Assembly: GCA_911728455.2 (NCBI GenBank)
Contig: OU452219.1
Location: forward strand, 24,239,219 to 24,303,218
DNA: 64,000 nucleotides
Direction of reading: 5' to 3'
Source: Marthasterias glacialis
Taxonomy: Eukaryota; Echinodermata; Asteroidea; Forcipulatida; Asteriidae
In this document: positions 1 through 12,416 of the stretch, piece after piece
Numbering within the stretch: position 1 is the first letter of the stretch
How the letters are laid out: every line of letters starts with the position of its first letter
Position numbers and translations under genes: made by a program
Notes under the pieces: model-generated
The model's input: only the letters and a program-made list of their open reading frames with translations
Database searches by the model: none
What the model was told of the DNA's origin: nothing

Positions 1-2620
1 GGAAATCATAAATAGGTACAAGGATGGAGGTGGTACAAACGTGCAAGGGGGAAATGGAAAATAAACGCAAAGATAGAGTGGTCGATTCGTGCAAGGAGGG
101 AAGTCATAAATAGGTGCAAGGATGGAGGTGGAACATATGCAAGGAGGGAAGTCAGAAATAGGTGCAAGGCTAGAGGTGGTACATACGTGCAAGGAAGGAA
201 ATGGAAAATAAACGCAAAGATGGAAGTGGTCAATTCGTGCCAGGAGGGAAATGGAAAATAAACGCAAAGATGGAAGTGGTCAATATGTGCAAGGAGGGAA
301 GTCAGAAATAGGTGCAAGGCTAGAGGTGGTACATACGTGCAAGGAGGGAAATGGAAAATAAACGCAAAGATGGAAGTGGTCAATTCGTGCAAGGAGGGAA
401 GTCATAAATAGGTGCAAGACTGGAGGTGGTACATACGTGCAAGGAGGGAAGTCAGAAATAGGTGCAAGGCTAGAGGTGGTACATACGTGCAAGGAGGGAA
501 ATGGAAAATAAACGCAAAGATGGAAGTGGTCAATTCGTGCAAGGAGGGAAGTCATAAATAGGTGCAAGACTGGAGGTGGTACATACGTGCAAGGAGGGAA
601 GTCATAAACAGGTGCAAGGCTCAAGGTGGTACATGTGTGCAAGGAGGGAAATGGAAAATAAACGCAAAGATGGAAGTGGTCAATTCGTGCCAGGAGGGAA
701 ATCATAAATAGGTGCAAGGATGGAGGTGGTACATACGTGCAAGGGGGAAATGGAAAATAAACGTAAAGATAGAGTGGTCGATTCGTGCAAGGAGGGAAGT
801 CATAAATAGGTGCAAGGCTGGAGGTGGTACATACATGCACGGAGGGAAATGGAAAATAAACGCAAAGATGGAAGTGGTCAATATGTGCAAGGAGGGAAGT
901 CATAAATAGGTGCAAGTATAGAGGTGGTACATATGTGCAAGGAGGGAAAGGGAAAATAAACGCAAAGATGGAAGTGGTAAATTGTGCAAGGAGGGAAGTT
1001 TTAAATAGGTGCAAAGCTCAAGGTGGTTCATACATGCACGGAGGGAAATGGAAAATAAACGCAAAGATGGAAGTGGTCAATATGTGCAAGGAGGGAAGTC
1101 ATAAATAGGTGCAAGACTGGAGGTGGTACATATGTGCAAGGAGGGAAGTCAGAAATAGGTGCAAGGCTGGAGGTGGTACATACGTGCAAGGAGGGAAATG
1201 GAAAATACACGCAAAGATGGAAGTGGTAAATTTATGCAAGGAGGGAAGTCATAAACAGGTGCAAGGCTCAAGGTGGTACATATGTGCAAGGAGGGAAATG
1301 GAAAATAAAAGCAAAGATGGAAGTGGTCAATTCGTGCGAGGAGGGAAGTCATAAATAGGTGCAAGGCTGGAGGTGGTACAAACGTGCAAGGAGGGAAATG
1401 GAAAATAAACGCAAAGATGGAAGTGGTCAATTCGTGCAAGGAGGGAAGTCATAAATAGGTGCAAGGCTGGAGGTGGTACATACGTGCAAGGAGGGAAGTC
1501 AGAAATAGGTGCAAGGCTCAAGGTGGTACATACGAGCAAGGAGGGAAATAGAAAATAAATGCAAAGATGGAAGTGGTAAATTTGTGCAACATGGAAAGTC
1601 ATAAATAGGTGCAAAGATGGAAGTGGTCAATTCGTGCAAGGAGGGAACAGATAAATAGGTGCAAGGCTGGTGGTGGTGCAAACGTGCAAGGAGGGAACAG
1701 ATAAATAGGTGCAAGGCTGGTGGTGGTGCAAACGTGCAAGGAGGGAACTGATAAATAGATGCGAGGCAGGTGGTGGTACATCATGCAAGGAGGGAAATGG
1801 AGAATAAACACAAAGATGAAGGTGGTAAATTCGTGCAAGGAGGGAACTGATAAATAAGTGTAAGGCTGGAGGTAGCGCAAGCGTGCAAGGAGGAAAATGG
1901 AAAATAGACACAAAGATGGAAGTGGTCAATTTGTGGAAGGCGGGATGTGATAAATAAGTGCAAGGCTGGAAGTGTTACTAACGTGCAAAGAGGTAAATGG
2001 AAAATAAACGCAAAGATGGAAGTGGTCAATTCATGCAAGGATGGAGCTGATAAATAGGTGCAAGGGTAGTGGTGCCTGGAAGTGCTACTAACGTGCAAAG
2101 AGGTAAATGGAAAATAAATGCAAAGATGGAAGTGGTCAATTTGTGCAAGGAGGGACGTGATAAATAAGTGCAAGGCTGGAAGTGTTACTAACTTGCAAAG
2201 AGGTAAATGGAAAATAAACGCAAAGATGGAAGTGGTCAATTCGTGCAAGGAGGGAACTGACAAATAGGTGCAAGGCTGGTGGTGGTGCAAATGTGCAAGG
2301 AGGGAAATGGAAAATTAATGCAAAGATGGAAGTGGTCAATTGGTGTAGTGAGGGAAATGATAAATTTTATAAATGCGAGGATGGAGGTGGTACACATGTG
2401 CAAGGAGGGAAATGGAAAATCAACGCAAAGATTGAAGTGGTCAAATTATGCAAGGATGCAAGTGACAAATTAGTGCAAGGTTGGAGGTGGTACATACATG
2501 CAAGGAGGTAACTGGAAAATAAACACAAAGATAGAAGTGGTAAAACCGTGCAAGGGGGAAATGGAAAAAAAACTTGCAAGGAGGGTCGTGATAAATGTCT
2601 GGGAGGAGGGAATGATAAAT
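1..2620. repeat. Hierarchical satellite array (25/50/100 bp)
   Basis: About 2.6 kb of tandem repeat. The basic monomer is 50 bp and starts GTGCAAGGAGGGAA. Two monomer types occur: A continues as GTCATAAATAG, B as ATGGAAAATAA. Each 50-mer is itself two diverged 25-bp halves, both beginning GTGCAAGG or ACGCAAAG. A and B often alternate, giving a 100-bp higher-order period. Monomers are clean from 1 to about 1500 and degrade toward 2600, as expected at an array edge; the left edge lies outside the window. Because 50 is not a multiple of 3, all three minus-strand frames stay open for long stretches, which makes spurious ORFs. Confidence 0.95.
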
Positions 2621-3960
2621 GAGTGGGGATACAGATTCAATGATGAATGAATGAATGAAAAAAGGAGGGTGTGAAATTGTGAAGCATTTAAAAACAGAGC
2701 ACTATTTTACCACATAGGCTTAACACTTTTTAAAAAGATAAATTAAGGTATTTCTAACACTACCATTTGAAAATTTCATTTACTGAAACTAATAGTAGTA
2801 GTACTTAACATGTATCTAAAGGGAGCGTCTCAAATGTCAGAAGCATTCCAATTCTCGACAGAAAGCACATACCATGGAACACACCCGCATTCCTTTAGAA
2901 CCATTCTTATGGGAATGTTTACAAACATCTAAATGGGAGCATTCATGCTTGCAGTGGGGCCAGGCTTCTCATATCAGTGTGTAAAAATCAACGATAACTT
3001 CAAATTTTGTTTTTAGCTTTAGTTTTGTTCTAGAAAATATAGTGACTTAGTGATTTGTGGACAACTTACATATACGCCTCTTGGGCCCTATTTTGTTATG
3101 TGAACAATCTTTATAGTTTTGCCACAACTTGATAGTTTTTGCATGATATAGCTAGCACAAAACTGAGGTAACGAAAACAACTGAGATTAATAAAAGTCCA
3201 AACATGATCACAACTGTCAAGTGGGTTAAAACGTGCAAAGATGGAAGTAGTAAAGGCTCAGAAGAGCAGAACATCCAAACAGGATATATCTGCTATCCGC
3301 TGGGAACTTGGGGGTATTCCCAACGGCCAGGGACATGTTCTCTTTTTAATATTTGAATTGAGATGCTCCCTTTTAAATGTCAAAAGTAAAGTATGTACCA
3401 TTTTTTATATTCACAAAGAATTTTAAACAGCAATTGTACAGGTGACAAAATTTCAAATGACAAGGATCTATGTGCGAGTTGTTATAAAACAAACAATGAA
3501 TGCATTTTGTTCATGCAATCAAATAGTCCAGATTACACCTCTTGATTATATTCTGCAACAATGCTGTATAGATGTTTTGCAATAAGGTTTATCTGCAAAA
3601 ACCTTATCATTATTTCCAGTATTTTTAAATGTATTTCTGGTTTGCTGAATTAACCATAGAAAGCCAAAAAGGTATGCAGGGCCAAATGTTTTATAACTGT
3701 TTTGAATTCCTGTTTGGAGTACATGTAAAATGAAATACAGTTTTATAATTTGTCAATACCTTATCTTGCTGGCATTTTGGGGAAACTTAACAAAGACACT
3801 ATAAAAATTTTCCTGGCATGTTTATGTGGGCCTATAAATGGGTTCTGAAAAGAATATTAGCATCATATTAAAAATAAAATGTCAAATATTGTATACTGTA
3901 TAAGTACACCATTGCAAGCAGTTTAATTTAATCGGTTTTAAATTTTGCCAATATTATCCT
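2621..3960. other. AT-rich unassigned DNA with a stray satellite piece
   Basis: No gene is recognisable. A (TGAA)n microsatellite lies near 2640-2660. An isolated copy of the satellite half-monomer (ACGTGCAAAGATGGAAGTAG) sits at about 3231-3250, some 600 bp outside the array. This suggests the array was once longer or has seeded nearby DNA. Confidence 0.6.
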
Positions 3961-4335
3961 GGTTAGGTTAGTCTAAAGCAGGGCCACCACGTGCAGGTCC
4001 CAGGATACCAGCCCCACGACGCTTTCCGTATCTTTGGGGCCATCGTACTCCTTTCGAAGCGTCCGGTCCGCCACCCCGAGAACCAGGGCAGTCCCCTCAA
4101 CGTACTAACGCGGTCCCTGGCCCCACGGCCTAGACCAGGAACTACTCCCGTTTGGTCAACCATGATTGTGATAACCCCAATACCATCTCATGGGGTAAGA
4201 GGAAGCATGACGCACCTTTAAGATCAACCACCAGCTGTTACCCTGGCCGGAAGTGGAACCCCACATGCCACGTGCAAGTGTCCAGATCCCTTTGGCAAGT
4301 CGGAATTTCCGTGTTTCGCCGCCCATCATTCCGAA
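3961..4335. other. GC-rich, CpG-containing island of unknown nature
   Basis: This stretch is sharply more GC-rich than its flanks. Short ORFs run through it on both strands, but none has a domain I recognise. Two CACGTG-like E-box motifs are present (near 3988 and 4270). It could be a promoter or CpG island, a captured exon or a fragment of a mobile element. I cannot decide from sequence alone. Confidence 0.4.
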
Positions 4336-4453
4336 CTAATCGAATCTCCGCCCTTCCAATCGAATCTCCGCACAACCAATCGAATCGCCGCACAACCAAT
4401 CGAGTCTCCGCACAACCAATCGAATATCCGCACAACCAATCGAGTCTCCGCAC
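4336..4453. repeat. 20-bp tandem repeat carrying CCAAT motifs
   Basis: Six near-identical 20-bp units of the form CGAATCTCCGCACAACCAAT lie end to end. They differ by single substitutions, for example CGAGTCTCC and CGAATATCC. Every unit contains an intact CCAAT pentamer, so the array is a regularly spaced set of CCAAT boxes beside the GC-rich island. Whether it regulates anything is unknown. Confidence 0.85.
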
Positions 4454-6384
4454 TACCGCAGCTCTACTAAGATCTCCAATTTCATTGTTCAAAAAATGTG
4501 TATGTGCTTGCTTGCAATGGTGTACTTATTTACAAGATATTAACTGTACAGTGCTGCAAAAACAGCCCACTATACGACGATTACAGAAAACATCAAACTA
4601 ATACATCTAGATATATTACAATAACAGAAAACATCAAAACATCAAGTTAACACATCTACATTATCTTACAGAATTAAAGATAACAAATTGCAGAGTTGTT
4701 CATTTATGATCCCTATAATGAACGGCTAGGATGTTGCTCTCTTTTAAACAGTGTAGCATTCAGGATGTCAGTGCACTGCTCTCCTTTATACCCTGTAGCC
4801 TTCAAGATGTCACTTAAGGTGATTCCCTCTCCTGCACTCGATTTCAGGAAACAACTACATCTCTGGCGCCATCTCTGGATCTGAAAGGTTAAGTTTTTGG
4901 AGGTAACAAATGGTATGAAAGCCAACAATGTCAATGTGCAAAATCTCTTGCAGGGGTAATAAAGACTGGTGAGGACCCCCTGCCCACGTGCTGGATGGTA
5001 CCATTGTTTCATAACAGTGTCTATGGATGGAATGTTTTAAGACATCATTGTTTTGTTTCTTGCTTTTCTTTAACTAATTTTTTCCATATCCTTCATTTTC
5101 ATAAAATAAATAAAACTCATTTTAATAAAGGTTTTGCCTAACAAGTCCTTGACATTCAAACTCAATTAGTGTTGGTGTTTGTTTAAAATTATTGCTAGTA
5201 AAACATTTAAGCCATTGCAATGGCTTAAATGTTTTACTAGCAATGCATTGGAATGAAGTATATTATTTGAAAAATAGTTCTGCTCCAATTACAAGGTTTA
5301 GCCTCCATGTACTCGACTCTTGAAAAGATGATCTAACAACACTATTAATTTCAGGAATTAGATGAAACCATCCAGGAGATATGTTTCCTTTTATTTTCAA
5401 AATTTTTTGAAGTTGATTCCTACAAAAATGTTTGAAATAAAAGTTGATTTTTGCTAACTTGTTTTTAGTCGATACACATCAGCCCTCCATCCAGTCTAGC
5501 TGTACTCCTCCTAGGTATGTTCATTCAGGTCTTGCTGATGAATTGACACTGGTAAATGAAGTGCTGCCTCACTAAATAACACTCATCAGACACAGCGAAT
5601 GACATGGATCCTTCGGTGTAGTGTCATCTTCCAGTTGCATTGTCTGCAATCGATTCATGAAAAAGTGATGTGTTTTAATAAACAGCAATTTCTGCAAATG
5701 GTTTTGATTGAACAAACTAAAGAAAACTATTCCTTCTGCATTTGAGTACAACGTGTTGCTTCAAGTTTTTTACACTCATACAAATCTTTCACCTCTGAAA
5801 CTTCCAAAGCAAGAGAAGTGAGCATTTGTATCTAAAATATTACAACACATGTAACAATTATCAGTGTTGTAGGTTTCTACAATGCAAAATATGAGGCTTA
5901 ATCAGCTCTGTAAACAGTAATTGATTTTTAAAAATAATCTTAAGACATCTAATTTAAGACATTTTTATAAATTTTGTCCCGATGTCTGTATGCTATATTG
6001 ATGAAAGTTTGCAGGACACGAAACTGTTGTACTGTTGTGACTGGGCATTTAAAAAAAAGCTTCCAGTGTGGGATTTTTGTTGGAAACAGTCAAAGTCATA
6101 ATACTCAATGTTTACAGAGAATCTTGTTGACACTAAAACACATAAGTACTGATCATAACTTCATCCCACAAAAGTCTGTGATAAACTCTGTAAAGTTACC
6201 TGTATACAGACTTTATTAATGCTTGGTCTCTTTCCCAGCTACTTGATCAAGGTTTCATGTCTAACGATTCTGTCCAGGAGCGGCAGCTGAAAAGACAAAG
6301 TGTAAAGATATAGGCATGTAAATAGAGAATTAAATTGACTCCAGACACAAGATGGGATAGGTGGTTTTCTTATTTGTCCTATTT
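4454..6384. other. AT-rich DNA without a recognised gene
   Basis: I see no coding signal here. The only notable structure is the perfect palindrome at 5191-5244, listed separately. Confidence 0.6.
5191..5244. repeat. Perfect 54-bp palindrome
   Basis: The sequence ATTGCTAGTAAAACATTTAA... is followed with no spacer by its exact reverse complement: 27 bp on each arm, no mismatch, centre TTG|CAA. It could extrude as a cruciform. No flanking target duplication is evident. Confidence 0.95.
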
Positions 6385-6659
6385 AAGATGTAGTTGCATG
6401 GCTAAAAAAAACCTCTTTTCAGAAGAATTCTGTTAAACTATGAAACAGAGATGTGATTTGAATTAATGCCACACCATACTACTTTAAATAAAGGGGCTGA
6501 TTAACTAATTCATCGCTTAACAAAAGTATATTCGACTGTTTTTGAACTCACTCTGTGTCACGGCCTATCTCTTTACACATATTTTTTCACCAGCTGAATG
6601 ATTATACCCAATAGGGGGTCACGTGACCGCATGTATACATTGTCGCGCAACCGGTCCAT
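6385..6659. mobile_element. Truncated TIR element (GACCGRTTGCGCGACC family, right half)
   Basis: About 275 bp ending in TTGTCGCGCAACCGGTCCATT closely match the right half of the full element at 29305-30069 (shared blocks such as GTGAAACAGAGATGTGATTT and GGGGCTGATTAACTA). The left half is missing. No open transposase is present. Confidence 0.75.
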
Positions 6660-9600
6660 TTAAATACGTCAGAAACACAAAGCAATACCTATTTCTTCTC
6701 AGCCATCTTTTTCTGTATGCAAACAACTACCAACGGTTATGTCCGTTGAGTGTGGGGAATGACTCAAGGTGTGACACAAGGCTATTGGTGAGACACTAAG
6801 GCACAATGTTTTATTCACATGGTCAGTTTTGTGGTAAATTTGCCCTCCATCTACAAGCTTTGTGAATGACTGTGGACTAACAGCTAACTTTAAAAAAAAA
6901 CCTTTTGCTTAAGCTTTTGCTTGAATCCAGTGGCATTGTTTGGTTGTTAATTGGTGTGTTAAAGAGCATTTTAGCCAACTGAATTATGCTGTTTAAACCT
7001 TAGGTTTCAGCATGTTCAATCTACTCAATTCTTTTAGATGCTTTTTCTTTTGTGAAAACTTCAATATTTGAGAGCTGTCTTTACAGCAAAAAAATGTGTG
7101 CAGATAGTTGCATTGTATAATATTTTCTTGTAGAAACTGAATGACCATTTTTGAGTCCAGTTGTGTTGCTATAGCTGTAGAGATGGCAAACTGAAAACCT
7201 GTCTGAAGTCACTGAAAATGTACCAAGGTGGCCTGTGATGTTGGTGCACAGTTTACTAGAGGTTGACACTTGCTTCAAGGTTTATAAATGTAAGATAACA
7301 AAATCAATGCTTACATTATTTCTTTCCTTAAAAAAAATCAGTATCTGAACATCAAATTGCTTCTCAATGTGGTAAAATGCAATACTTCCACATAAGTGAT
7401 TAGACCTTTATCCTTCTGAAAACCACATGCTAACAATATTTCCAATACTCATTTCACCAAAGGGTGCAAAACCATTTTTCCTTCCAGCCTCATTTTGGTC
7501 ACACCGATATGTGTGGAACAGAAACAATATTGTGGCACAGTGATAATGGTACATAGGTTACTCAGACAAAATATAACCAACAAAAATGTAACAACTGTGT
7601 ATCAACTTTAAACCAAAAGCACATGGTTTGCTGGCATTATTATTTCGAAGATTTATAACCGATCTGTTTTTGATGGGCTCAATTTGTTTATTTTATATTA
7701 ATGGTACAGTTTATACTTGACAAAAGGTGAAGGCAATTTTACTCCATGTTCTTAGCTTTACACTTTTGAGCATCGCTGAACTTCACCATCACCAGGGCGG
7801 ATTTTCCCTTTATAAACATTTTGTCTTGAAATGCTGTGTGTTTATTGAAAACTAGAACAACTTTGAACAATTTTTAACACACACTTTGTGCTCACAAACA
7901 TTTTCAACCAGTGAATCTAATAAGTGAACTTTTGGCTGTAAAGGCAGCCTTGGGCAAAATTTTTTTAATAGATGTATGCCTTATCACTATATGTGCATTT
8001 GCATTTTGATAGGTACTGATGAAAAAAGTGGGTCAGAGATTGAAACAAAAGTAAAATTACCTTTCTGCTGTAATTTACTAATCAACTGAAGTCTTCAATA
8101 CACAATTTCTTGCATTTTGCCTTCCAAGCATTCATGAAAACTATCCAGATCTTGCAGATTATCCGGTGAAATAATTGCTAAAAGCTGCATCTTACAACTT
8201 TGCAAAGAGAGCATATTCACCTTTATTGAGCCATTTACACATCAGTCTTGCATCCTTTCACTCTCCAAAGAAACATCATGTCTGTCTGACTGGGTACTGA
8301 TGGAAAGTGGTCAGGGTGGTAAGAGTCATCAGGTGATGATGGTTGGACTGTCAGCTGGAAGATTACTGGAAGATTATAACATTAAAATAGCAAATTAAAC
8401 CAAGAACTACATTTTACAGTTGGAGTTTATCATGAAGCCGAAAAACAAACAAGTATGACGTTTTATCTGTGGATGATGCATCTCCACCAATATTCCTTGA
8501 TTGGCGCATAAGTTTTCATCCTGGTGTGCCATTTTATACACTGAAATACATGGTAATGGCATAGTGCTAAATACAAGTGATCTGACTGTAAAGCTTTAGT
8601 GCATTCATGAAGTGATAAATCCCGGTGTGCATTGTTTTGTTACTCTGCTTTTTTTATTTGAAAGCAGTGAGAATTTAGTTTACTCATTGTTAAAAATAAA
8701 GAACAAAATCAGTATTATTGAAGATATCTGCTTTATTTGGGTTGTTAAATAATGCCATTAATTTTCTTATAAACCTTTGGTATAAACAATTCCAGGTCTA
8801 GCTATGGTGTACTTAAATCTGTATCACATTTTGGTCAAAGACTTTGGTAAAATCAAATGAATGGGGGAGGTTTTACATGACACAATTTGCTTCACATAGT
8901 CCATGTGAATTGCGATAGCGAAACAATTGTTTTTGCGTCACAATTGAAAAACAGCATGTACTGAATTATTGCGTCACCAAAATGTGCTTCGCATTTGCTT
9001 TCGCGTAAAGTATGAACCATGCTTAATGAGCAAAAAGGTTGAAACATTTTGCTTTTAAAAACAAGTGCTTTTATTCAAACTTGCTTTTACATACAAAGGT
9101 GCTAGAATTCAACTTCATCATTTTCCCTTGCACCCGGTTTTCTTAATTTTTTTCCAAACCTTACTTCACTAAGCCTGAGACTAAGACTTAGACCATGCAG
9201 CACATATATACCAAGACATGAACAAAATGGCAAAAATAGTTATAACATGGTCTTGCCCATGACAGTCTGCAGATCTTCAGTCCAACATCAATGCCAAAAC
9301 TTAAACCAATAAGAGATAATTCTAGCACCAGTGTGGGGTTTTACACAATTGATGGGCAAAGGACCAACTCATCCAGTGGAAAGAGACAATATGATTTGCA
9401 ACCTTTAGTTTCAGTTTTCAAGTATGATCTTCTCAACTCTTAATGACATGTTTACTTTAATGAAAACTTTCAAAGCTAGGAGAAATGATTTAGTTTAACC
9501 CTTTTGTGGAATGAAATGGTAACTGTTGCATACTACAGAGGTCTTCTTATAGGAAATTAAATTTACCTTTTTGGAGTACAATTGTCTTTTCACCAAGATC

Positions 9601-10864
9601 CAGTATTGCACAGCAGAGATGGCACTTCTGACTGAAAACCTGGTTTTTAGCATTAAAGAAATACAAACAAATTGATGATTTTGATACATTCTTGTTGTAA
9701 TGTTTGTACTAGGTATCAAATTGTCATAAACTTGAAAATCATGTTTTATGGCTCTGTTTTTTTCTTTAAATATACCAAATATGTCAACCAAGAGGGTAAA
9801 TAATGAAAATAAGTCAACACACTTCAAACATGCAATTTTAGCATCGAATATATTTATATTTATGAGAAATGCAAAAGTCTGAGCTTAAATCTATCTCAAA
9901 CTTGTGAATATCCATGAACATAGCAACATTTCTTTGTTTTTCTACAAACTGTTACATATCTCAAAACTGTTATAATCAACTCATGCTTTACCAACTTTAG
10001 CAAATACATTGCTTGAAAGTCTAAAATAGCCAAAAATCATATTGGGTATCGGCATTTAAAGTTTTTGTCTGGTAATGTAACATTTGTTTGAGGGAGGGTC
10101 AAACTTATTGCATGTAAAGAATCAACATGAATTTTTTTATAAAGTACATTGGCAGACAATTTTCATATTTAACCCCTGCCATGTTTTGGATATTACACTA
10201 TGTTAACATCTCAACTTTTCTCCTTTTTATGGCTTTGCTTTGATGTTGTTTTCTGTTTATTAGCTGGAAGGAAGTGTACTAACATAATATTAATATTTAT
10301 GCAAACTCTGTATTCAAATGGTTACACAAATAGTTTAGTAGCGTATTTACCAACTAAAATACTCATTGTAAACTTGATTCATCTAATTTATACCAAGTGT
10401 TGCATATGTTATGTAAAATTGCAAAGTATGAACTTGATTGCAGCTTTGTTATCATAAAAAAAACCTGAATACACACTGAAATGCATACTATGTACGTCCC
10501 CTGTGTCTGTACTTAAGATGGTCAAGCAGTATCAACTGGAAGAGGAAAGTAGTCCACAAATTACAACATTTTTGGCTGTTGGGCTCGAACATTCACTTGT
10601 TGTTGGTCTCCCTACAAAGGGTATGTCCTGGTGGTGTTTAATGTATCTTTGGGAGAAAATACATTGTAGGGCTTTGGCAAGGGAGAGTGGAGAGTGGATC
10701 AAGGTAAGGCAAGGTTTATTTGTTGATGTAGGAGTTTTTATATAATCGAGAAGTAGGTTATGAACCAATGTAGTCGTTTGTCGTCTAATATCTTGGTCCA
10801 GGAATGGATTTGTGTAGTGCTCAGATTCAAGATGCTGTCAGCCCACTTGTACACTATGTAAGTA
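6660..10864. other. Long AT-rich stretch without a recognised gene
   Basis: The scattered short ORFs here lack recognisable domains. One patch (about 8885-9010), unusually CpG-rich for the neighbourhood (TTGCGATAGCG, TTTTGCGTCAC, TTCGCGTAAAG), may be a degraded DNA-transposon fragment. The ORF at 10503-10745 has no recognisable domain and is probably not coding. Confidence 0.55.
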
Positions 10865-11608
10865 ATAGACCACTTGCGCGACCCGTGTCACATGACCTAT
10901 TGTGGGTGTTAAACAAACATGACGTCCTCCATGGGAAAGTGTGGTACGGTACGTGATGATTGTTGCATTTGTTTATTTGTCTGAGGCTTTTCTTTCTCAA
11001 AATCTGTGAAAACATTCCAGAGTTTGTACCAGAGACCTTCGAGTGGCTGAATAAAGCCAGTAAGGACAGTTCCAGCAAGTCTTGGAAATTGTACAAGTTA
11101 CATATAAATGTGCACGATGTTTAGGCCAGACGACTGCGATCACACACTTTTCAACACAAGAATTTTTGAAAGTTTTGAAGCTGAATCATCAAGAGAAATT
11201 GCTTTCCAAAACTGTGTGATTCCTTTGCCTATTTGAAATTTTGCAAGGCTAGGTATAAATGCTCACTTTTCCAACATTCTTTACCCTTTTTTATAGTGAT
11301 TTAGGCCTATACATTACAAACAAAATAACAGGTGGGTGACTTCATAATCACCCGTAATGCTTAACTCCAAATATACCTTGTTTGTAGTAGAATTCCTGGT
11401 AGTTTATCAAACAGTAATGTGATTAATATCAATGTCACAACATACAACTTTAATAAAATGGCTTAGTAACTGTGTTATTATTACCAAAAGCCGACTTTTG
11501 GTGTGACTCTATCGGTCACGGCATGTGTTTGCCATCGGCTCAGATGACGTAGTACCCACAATAGGACTACGTGATGACATGTAAACATTGGTCGTGCAAT
11601 CGGTCTAT
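10865..11608. mobile_element. Non-autonomous DNA transposon, TIR family ATAGACC, copy 1
   Basis: A 744-bp element starts ATAGACCACTTGCGCGACC and ends GGTCGTGCAATCGGTCTAT, giving roughly 19-bp imperfect terminal inverted repeats. Full copies with the same ends lie at 16361-17114 (opposite orientation) and 29305-30069, with a half copy at 6385-6659. The ends read TA-GACC...GGTC-TA, which fits a TA target duplication as in Tc1/mariner-type insertions, but this is not proven. No intact transposase ORF is visible. Confidence 0.85.
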
Positions 11609-12416
11609 TGGTTCTTGTTATCATATCTGGATTGTTTTTGTACTTGAGAATGGCTGATAGCTATTGGTTTATCACGTGGGTTTCTGATTTCTGTCATAAT
11701 TTTTGAGTGTTGCACGTTGTGTTGTGTTTGGATACCTTTTTGATGGTGGTATTGAAGGTTGAGCCTTGGTAGGTTTATTGTGCTTTAGAAAAGCAACTAT
11801 CATTTCTTCTTTTGAAGATACTGAAGTCTCTCAAAATATTTTTTACGAGTAGGTTTAATTAGCATCCTCAAGTTCCTGATGCTGCTTTCTCAATCATGTC
11901 AACTGTGGACAGGTTGGCCATGGATACATGTAGGTTTATTTTAAAACGTTCACTGTCTGAAGCTAAGTTGTTTAAAAGATTATTCTTATTAACTGTTGAA
12001 AAAAATTAATAAACAAATACAATTGAACACTTTAAGCAGCAAGGAAAGGGGTTTAAATAATTAAATCAATTAGAACTATTATTATTTTTTCTACTATCGG
12101 ACTTTCCCCTCATTTGAGCTTTTCTGATGTTAAAAATGTGTGTTAACACTCTGCTGTAACATCCAGAACATGCTTACAATACCCCGGAAAATATTATTTA
12201 TATGGGTAAAGAATTCTAGTTGTAGTTGACACTGTTTTAGTTTAATTAAAGATACGGTTATTTTAAAACAATCCTGCAATGCCATGCATCACATATATTG
12301 TCTTTAAACATGTCATTGTTAACAATTTAATGTTGTAGAAAGCTTAAATAGTTAAATAATGGTCAATTTTGATTTGGGTATTGTATGCATGTTATTTATT
12401 TAAACTGAAAAAAAAA
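11609..12416. other. AT-rich spacer without a recognised gene
   Basis: I see nothing identifiable between the TIR element and the macrosatellite. Confidence 0.6.

Noticed and set aside
6..1929. Long minus-strand ORFs across the satellite array
   Set aside because: They arise because the 50-bp monomer lacks stops on that strand in all frames; the peptides are simply the satellite read in rotation.
10503..10745. Possible protein-coding exon
   Set aside because: No recognisable domain, no convincing splice context, and a shadow ORF of equal length on the other strand.
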